From positions 21,564,509-21,624,508 of the forward strand of contig NC_087064.1 of the NCBI RefSeq assembly GCF_963678635.1: 60,000 nucleotides of DNA, given 5' to 3'. The notes below the pieces were generated by a model. It was not told the origin of the DNA, did no database searches, and worked only from the letters and a program-made list of their open reading frames with translations. Origin of the DNA: Symsagittifera roscoffensis (lineage: Eukaryota > Xenacoelomorpha > Acoela > Convolutidae). Within the stretch, counting starts at the first letter, position 1. Every line of letters begins with the position of its first letter. Shown in pieces: positions 54,900 to 60,000 of this stretch. Position numbers and translations under genes: made by a program.

Positions 54900-56621
54900 G
54901 TGGTCATGGCGAAAAAGAAAGGGGGGCAACTCAGGTTTTGTTGTGATTTCCGTTATCTGAATGCAGTGACTATAAAGGACGCATACCCGATTCCACGCAT
55001 CGATGAGAGCCTATCCAAGCTGGGGGACGCGAAGTTCTTCACGACGTTAGATTTGGGCTCTGCGTTCTGGCAAGTGCCACTCCGAAAGCAAGATCGAGAA
55101 AAAACAGGCTTCGCGTGCGTGCTGGGATTGTTCCAGTGGAAGAGGATGCTGTTCGGATTGTGCAACGCGACGGCCACATTCCAGCGACTGATGGCCCAGG
55201 CACTCACGAGCGTCACTAAGAAATACGGGAATCTCATCATGTGTTATGTCGATGACGTCGTGATTGCAACACCAACCCTAGAGGATCACATAGAGAGGTT
55301 GGATGAGGTGTTTACTTGCATGAAGCAGGCGGGACTGAAATGTAATTTCTCGAAGTGTGAAATCCTCAGAGACTCCATAAAGTATCTAGACCGCCTGGTC
55401 GATAAGCATGGAGTGAGACCAGACCCCGAAACGGTCGAAGCGGTTTTGACCTGGAAGGCGCCCAAGACAGATACACAACTGATGAGCTTTTTGGTATTTG
55501 CTAAACCTTATCGGGAGTTCGTCAAGGGATACGCCGATAAGATATACCCCATGCAACAGTTGATGAGAAACAAAGGTAAAAAGTTCACTTGGACTGATGA
55601 GGCACAAGTTTCAATTAAAAACCTTAAACGTGAACTTTGCGAGCCACCAGTCCTCGGCATGCCAACAGAGAAGGGGATGTTTGTGTTAGACACGGATGCA
55701 TCAGTGGTTGCGATATCAGGCATACTTCACCGGGAGCAAGAGTGCAACGGGAGAACGGTTCTCCGTTCAATAGCCTACCGAAGTAAGGTCTTGAGCGATA
55801 CCGAGATGAAGTATGGCGCACCAAAAGCGGAAATGTTCGCGGTGATCACTTTCGTGGAAAAATACAGGGCCTACTTGGGGAGTGCTCCCTTCAAGTTGCG
55901 TGTGGATAATCGTGCCCTTGCCTGGCTGAAAACCTATTCGATAGACCAAAGTTATATTGGTCGTTGGATCGTGCGCCTGGACGAATACCACATGATTATA
56001 GAGCACCGTACCCGTGACAAGCATCAGAATGCTGATAGCCTCAGTAAGAAAACAGAATTCTATGAGCGCCTCGAAGAAAAGCAGGGTAACCAAGCGGAGG
56101 TCAAAGACGGGTTTTCATTCCAAGACAAGGAGACCTACGACAAACTACCACTCACTAGGTGGCTGGATAAGTCAGGGCACCCTATACCTGGACACCCTGA
56201 ACTTCCAGTGGAAACGTCCGCTGAGATAAAGGTTTTAGCCAGGGGTGAACCCGTTCCGCTGGATCTGCTAGTCCGATCCAATCTGGTACAGCAGGAGCAC
56301 ACCAGGTTGGGTATAAACAGCATAGCTCTGCTAAATAGGACAGTGAATGTGGCGCCGGACGTCATGGGGAAAGTCACTGAGGAAGTCAGGGCCAAGTCAA
56401 AATCCAGCTTCACGAGAAAAATACATTTCACAGATGCAAAAGCAGAATACGAGCCGGGCTCAGATTGCTCTTCCGGGGACGAAACAATGTCCGGGGAGTC
56501 GGACACCTTCAGGCCCGTGCAGGACCATTTGTCCGGGGAGTCGGATTCAAAGCGACCAATGGACAGAGTTTTGTCTCGGGAGTCGAGAAACTTCACAGAC
56601 AGAGTGGAACGTGGAACGTGA
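54900..56621 (+). CDS. Family B reverse transcriptase and RNase H (573 codons, open)
   Basis: Copies element RNA into DNA and removes the RNA strand. RT: FCCDFRYLN (residues ~13-21), FTTLDLGSAFWQVPL (Asp51), QWKRMLFGLCNATATFQ (motif B), CYVDDVVIAT (YVDD 116-119), connection GKKFTWTDEAQVSI. RNase H: MFVLDTDASVVAISGIL, EMKYGAPKAEMFAVI, APFKLRVDNRALAWL and NADSLSKKTEFYE. The tail after residue ~410 is a conserved spacer (GHPIPGHPELPVE) and an acidic GESD repeat. It is the continuation of 54096-54878 across one TAG; the GTG/ATG at its start is not a genuine initiation site. Confidence 0.92.
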   Translation: MVMAKKKGGQLRFCCDFRYLNAVTIKDAYPIPRIDESLSKLGDAKFFTTLDLGSAFWQVPLRKQDREKTGFACVLGLFQWKRMLFGLCNATATFQRLMAQALTSVTKKYGNLIMCYVDDVVIATPTLEDHIERLDEVFTCMKQAGLKCNFSKCEILRDSIKYLDRLVDKHGVRPDPETVEAVLTWKAPKTDTQLMSFLVFAKPYREFVKGYADKIYPMQQLMRNKGKKFTWTDEAQVSIKNLKRELCEPPVLGMPTEKGMFVLDTDASVVAISGILHREQECNGRTVLRSIAYRSKVLSDTEMKYGAPKAEMFAVITFVEKYRAYLGSAPFKLRVDNRALAWLKTYSIDQSYIGRWIVRLDEYHMIIEHRTRDKHQNADSLSKKTEFYERLEEKQGNQAEVKDGFSFQDKETYDKLPLTRWLDKSGHPIPGHPELPVETSAEIKVLARGEPVPLDLLVRSNLVQQEHTRLGINSIALLNRTVNVAPDVMGKVTEEVRAKSKSSFTRKIHFTDAKAEYEPGSDCSSGDETMSGESDTFRPVQDHLSGESDSKRPMDRVLSRESRNFTDRVERGT

Positions 56622-56838
56622 TGGTGTGGAGTCATTCGGCTCAAGTGATGACTCGAGGCCGCAGTCCTGGGACATCACATCCTGTGCAGGAAGCAACGTC
56701 TTTGAAGAAGATATGGTGCGTCAAGTTGATGGACGATGCCCATGCTCCGGAGATAATGAGCGGGCAATTAAACGTGATAAAGACGTATCTGAAAGCCAGA
56801 TACCGGCTGTAGGACCTGCTAAGGGCTCAGCGAAATGA
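56600..56838 (+). pseudogene. Family B spacer between RNase H and integrase
   Basis: After the frameshift near 56600 the coding continues with ESFGSSDDSRPQSWD and NERAIKRDKDVSESQIPAVG. Charged and Ser-rich. Ends in TGA 56836. No enzymatic motif. Confidence 0.5.
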
Positions 56839-56842
56839 CAGA

Positions 56843-57127
56843 ATGACGAGCAATCTAAAAGGATGGATCGAGAATGGAGCACCTGACAAAGGAGATTTGG
56901 AAGAAGACAGCTATAAGATCTTGAAGCAGTTCTACATGAAAAGAAAATATTTGTTGTACCTGAACAAAGACGGAATCGTAGCCTGTAAACGTAAAGAGGA
57001 GGACAAGGTCCATTACAAGTACAATTCGATAGTGTTACCACAGTTTTACCAGACCGAATTGCTCTTTCGTTCACATGACCAGATGGGCCATCAAGGCGTG
57101 GACAAAGTATACAACAGGATACAGTAA
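56843..57127 (+). pseudogene. Family B integrase zinc-binding domain, first half
   Basis: MTSNLKGWIENGAPDKGDLE ... VLPQFYQTELLFRSHDQMGH provides the H and H of the HHCC module (SHDQMGHQG). TAA 57125-57127 interrupts; the two cysteines follow in the same frame in ISACLSCQPAK. Binds the ends of the element DNA together with the core. Confidence 0.82.
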
Positions 57128-57689
57128 CGATTCGAATGGCCTCGTTTGAAAAAGGCTTGTGAAAAGTGGATCTCCGCATGCTTGTCGTGTCAACCGGCAA
57201 AAGACCCCAGGAAACTAAGATTCCCTCTGCAGTCAATAGAATCATCGGAATTCAATGAAGTAGTGCAGATTGATCACCAGAGATATGCATGACAGCCACG
57301 GGCTACAATCAGGTGCTGGTAATGATTGACAGTATCAGTGGAAGAAACATGAGATCATTTGATAAATGTGTGGATAGCGAGGCGCGTCTGCCCCATCACA
57401 TTCCAATCGGACAATGTCAAAGCATTCGTGGGTGATCTCACGAAGGAGTTAATGAGAAGGTCGCATGTAGCACAGGCACACTCGACCACTTATCACCCGC
57501 AAACGAATGGCCTAGTCTAGAGGCAGAATCGCACGCTGGTATCCATGTTGAGAGTTTATTGCTCAAGCTACATGGATGACTGGGATAGACACTTGCCGCA
57601 AGTGATGGGTACTTACAACAGCACAGAGCATTCCACCACGGGAATAAGTCCGCATATGATGCAAACGGGTCACGAAAAAGCGCTTCTGA
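57128..57689 (+). pseudogene. Family B integrase core, broken
   Basis: First Asp in VVQIDHQ (57272), second in TFQSDNVKAF (57410). The Glu codon of GLVERQN is TAG here (57518-57520). TTYHPQTNG and MDDWDRHLPQVMGTYNSTE are typical. At least two frameshifts and three stops. Cannot make active integrase. Confidence 0.85.
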
Positions 57690-58301
57690 TTGACGTTTTT
57701 CTACCCTGAATATGAAGGGAAGAGAACAGCACCGCAAACGTACGTGCGAGATATCACTAGAAGACAGCAGGACCTCAATGACTTATGCAGGAGGAACACG
57801 CAACAGGCGCAAATTAGACAAAAAAGGAGGTTTGATAAAAGGACTGCCGATGCAAACGCCTACTCAGTTGGCAATTACGTCTGGGTATTCCAGGAAGTAG
57901 TTCCACCAAAAGGAACCAAAACATTAATAAAGAAATGGCGTGGCCCATTTCAAATAACAGAAGTGCACCAAGGAGGTCGGTTTTATCGACTGAGCACAGG
58001 AAGAGCAGCTCATTACGAAAACATCAAACCGAACAATGCCTCATCAGAGGACTGGTGCATCCCAGCGGACATGCAAGAGGGAGACTATTTGATAGTGGAT
58101 CCTGCTTGTGAGGTGAATGAAAGAGATACTCGCGACAAAAACGACGGAAATAAGGTGGTGGATGATTGCGATCTACCACTGGACCTAGAGTTGACCGAGC
58201 GAGTAGAGATGGATGACGAAACTCTACCTTATGCCGAAGAGGACTGGGACGTACAACCCGTATGGCGAGGATTTCGTCATAGACAGGATAGTTTTAAGTG
58301 A
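57690..58301 (+). pseudogene. Family B integrase C-terminal (GPF/Y) domain and linker
   Basis: 204 codons. YSVGNYVWVFQEVVPPKGTK and KWRGPFQITEVHQGGRFYRL form a GPF/Y module, used for DNA binding and multimerisation, ending with HYENIKP. An acidic extension follows (VDDCDLPLDLELTERVEMDD). It loses frame at about 58240 and the acidic linker continues from 58213. Confidence 0.85.
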
Positions 58302-58680
58302 TATGATGGAGTCGCTGGTGGGACTGGATGAAGTAGCGGTGCCACGAGAGATCGACTTGGTGAATGACATGGATCAAGATTGGATCGATGATCGCTCCGA
58401 TTCAGAAGTGGAGTTCGAACCAGAGGTGGATCAGACTCATGAGCAAGAATTAACGAACTTGCGAGTGCTCGAATGGCTCCACGATCTGCCGGCGGATCCT
58501 AAAGAGACAATCTTGACGATTCAGGATGTCGATAAAGACGGCATCAAATACATTAGCCATGACAATACCGAGTCCAACTGGGTCGGTCCAGATGGCCCTC
58601 TACGCGTTCCGCAATCCAAACTCGTTCTGCTCGACTTTGGGCGATCGACGGGGACGTCGATGGATATTTTGATGACTTGA
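58213..58680 (+). pseudogene. Acidic linker downstream of integrase
   Basis: 156 codons. NPYGEDFVIDRIVLSDMMES, REIDLVNDMDQDWIDDRSDS and NLRVLEWLHDLPADPKE are conserved with 33694-34254. Strongly acidic, no enzyme motif. Precedes the DGIH segment. Confidence 0.6.
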
Positions 58681-58871
58681 GCATGGATCTAGAAAACATG
58701 CTGCGCATGATCGATCACCTCACGCTCACCAGGGACGGCATACACTTCAACACCCAGCAAGGGAGGCGCTGGATAAACGACGTGTTCCAGACGCAGTTGA
58801 GGGAAATGGAACAAGAACTATGGAAACCAGCTCACTGGCTTGGACCAGTTCGACTGGAGGAGGTAGAGTGA
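58677..58871 (+). pseudogene. Segment with DGIH-x-G-x-W motif
   Basis: 64 codons: DLENMLRMIDHLTLTRDGIH then FNTQQGRRWINDVFQTQL. D-G-I-H followed by a G and RRWIN is reminiscent of block V (Asp-x-x-His) at the C-terminus of SGNH hydrolases. It precedes, rather than follows, the GSND-bearing ORF, so it would have to be a separate or rearranged domain. Weak. Confidence 0.35.
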
Positions 58872-59227
58872 GGGGTAACGTGCCAGAATCACTCGCCAAT
58901 CGCCTCGGGCCCCTGGCAATGGAAACGGGTGCAGCTGCTCCCGGCGCTCTGAGCTCAGATGTGAGAGCGAGGTTGGGGACTGCCCCTTCTTCCAGGACTC
59001 AACCGTTGGAGAGCCGACTTGGCAGATCGGTTGATCAGAACCGGATTAGCTCCCAGACCGTGTCTAGGAGGAGTGACACGCCTGCTACAGCAACTCCTGC
59101 TTCGGCAACAGGACAATCGACGAGCGCCGTGCCGACGGAGGGAGTCGAACCAAACAGTGTGCTGCTTTGGAACGTTCAGATCCCAGCGGTTGGAGACAAT
59201 ATAAGACAGACATGTCGGCGAAATTGA
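58820..59227 (+). pseudogene. Ser/Thr/Pro-rich linker before the SGNH-like ORF
   Basis: 136 codons of low-complexity sequence (ATGAAAPGALSS-like, SRRSDTPATATPASATGQST), ending PNSVLLWNVQIPAVG. Comparable to 28198-28632. A single frameshift near 59185 links it to the next frame. Confidence 0.5.
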
Positions 59228-60000
59228 ACATGAACGCATTGACGTGTCCGGAGGATGCAAGGAAGATGATCGGTGGAGAGGGTCCCACAGTGTCGCGATT
59301 GTATCGAATACCGGGTGTGGATTGGCTGGTAGCGGGACAGGAACAGTTCAGCTCCGCGACTACGCTCAGGTACGTGGACCTCCATGGATTGCCTCAGGAC
59401 AATACCTTTGGACCCTTGAATACCCGATCTCTGACTGACGTCCGTCGGAGAGCTAGAGAGCTGACCCCACCTGCTAGGAAGGTTAAGTTTCTGGCAGAGA
59501 ATAAGCCCAACAACAAGCATCACAAGATGTACAGGCAGTTTGCTAAACCACCCGGCCAGGCGCCTGGTGAATATTCGAGAGAATATCCCCGAGCGACCTC
59601 GGTGGAAGGAGACAACAAGAGATATGCAGGGCTGATGGCACCAGTCGTTTTTAGCCTGTTTGCCGCCTATGATCCCTTGGATATGAAGGCTGCCAAATAC
59701 CTGATAGTGGCCAGTTCGGATTATCTGTACACGCCCCGTTCTCTCTTTTGGCCTGATGTCATTTTTTTGACAGCGCCTAAGTTGGTTTGGGTACAATCAG
59801 CAGGCATGATGATAAGTGTGCGAAGGGTAGTCAGCATGGAACCGCAGGTGATAGTGGTTGCAGGCTCGAATGATCACCTGCAGAGCGGAGGGTTGTTGTC
59901 CCGTCTGACGGATGGATCGATCCCGAGCAATGAGGTCATAGGAGAGGCGATAATGACATTGCTCTCGGCCATGGCTGCGATAGAGACATCAGTAAAACAA
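59212..60000 (+). CDS. SGNH/GDSL-hydrolase-like ORF, runs off window (263+ codons)
   Basis: ATG 59212 and no stop to the window edge. Residues 135-138 NKRY; 164-173 KYLIVASSDYLY-type strand with Ser168-Ser169-Asp170; 188-200 PKLVWVQSAGMM; then QVIVVAGSNDHL with Gly218-Ser219-Asn220-Asp221-His222. GSND matches block III (GxND) of the SGNH family, where Asn contributes to the oxyanion hole. The frame upstream is open back to the TAG at 59047. SGNH enzymes are serine esterases/lipases; what this one would cleave is unknown. It could instead be an unrelated protein that has a GSND by chance. Confidence 0.5.
   Translation, partial: MSAKLNMNALTCPEDARKMIGGEGPTVSRLYRIPGVDWLVAGQEQFSSATTLRYVDLHGLPQDNTFGPLNTRSLTDVRRRARELTPPARKVKFLAENKPNNKHHKMYRQFAKPPGQAPGEYSREYPRATSVEGDNKRYAGLMAPVVFSLFAAYDPLDMKAAKYLIVASSDYLYTPRSLFWPDVIFLTAPKLVWVQSAGMMISVRRVVSMEPQVIVVAGSNDHLQSGGLLSRLTDGSIPSNEVIGEAIMTLLSAMAAIETSVKQ

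Larger units (their letters stand above)
49223..60000 (+). mobile_element. Family B gypsy-type element, best-preserved copy (3' end outside window)
   Basis: Gag, protease, RT, RNase H, integrase, acidic linker and an additional SGNH-like ORF in one direction over 10.8 kb. GC-richer than its surroundings. Contains a tandem duplication in gag, about eight frameshifts and few stops. RT-RNase H is intact for 573 codons. The 3' LTR is not reached. Confidence 0.9.

Overview
This looks like repeat-rich nuclear DNA from an invertebrate animal. The evidence is the content: Ty3/gypsy-type LTR retrotransposons, a Penelope-like retroelement with a GIY-YIG endonuclease relic, a hAT-like MITE, minisatellites and AT-rich spacers. 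Coding relics read with the standard genetic code. A nematode or other small-genome invertebrate is plausible, but no single-copy host gene is recognisable, so the species cannot be fixed. A 200-base run of N (21497-21696) shows this is scaffolded assembly. There are no bacterial operons, CRISPR arrays or rRNA genes, and no convincing tRNA.

Layout. 1-9330 is a mosaic of AT-rich repeats: a unit 'P' carrying a ~400-430 bp hAT-like MITE, a unit 'Q' with decayed coding traces, and a unit 'X', rearranged into nested direct duplications. 9383-16363 is a full-length minus-strand gypsy-type element ('element A') with 339-bp LTRs, a PBS, a PPT, gag and a long pol frame broken by stops and frameshifts. 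17467-21496 is a heavily decayed minus-strand copy of a second gypsy family ('family B'). After the N gap, 21839-23660 is a plus-strand Penelope-like element with a PHD-type zinc finger inside its reverse transcriptase. 25351-42117 holds minus-strand family-B material: gag, protease, RT, RNase H, integrase, an acidic linker and a long extra coding region downstream of pol. It was rearranged by a 2.5-kb direct duplication and by an inverted duplication inside RT. 43083-48280 is non-coding, with a ~40-bp minisatellite, two diverged inverted copies of a >1-kb sequence, and many ACCCTCCGAA-type motifs. 48458-48825 is a 186-bp tandem duplication. 49223-60000 is the best-preserved family-B copy, on the plus strand and running off the window edge, with a perfectly contiguous 1,529-bp tandem duplication in gag.

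Functional picture. Almost every coding trace belongs to a retroelement life cycle: Gag capsid, aspartic protease, RT/RNase H and integrase. The least expected feature is the family-B region downstream of integrase. In the plus copy it contains an uninterrupted reading frame of at least 263 codons (59212-60000) with a GSND motif after a hydrophobic strand. A related sequence lies on the minus strand at 25817-26347. I interpret this as an SGNH/GDSL-hydrolase-like third protein of the element. That is an inference from motifs and from comparing the two copies by eye, not from a database search.
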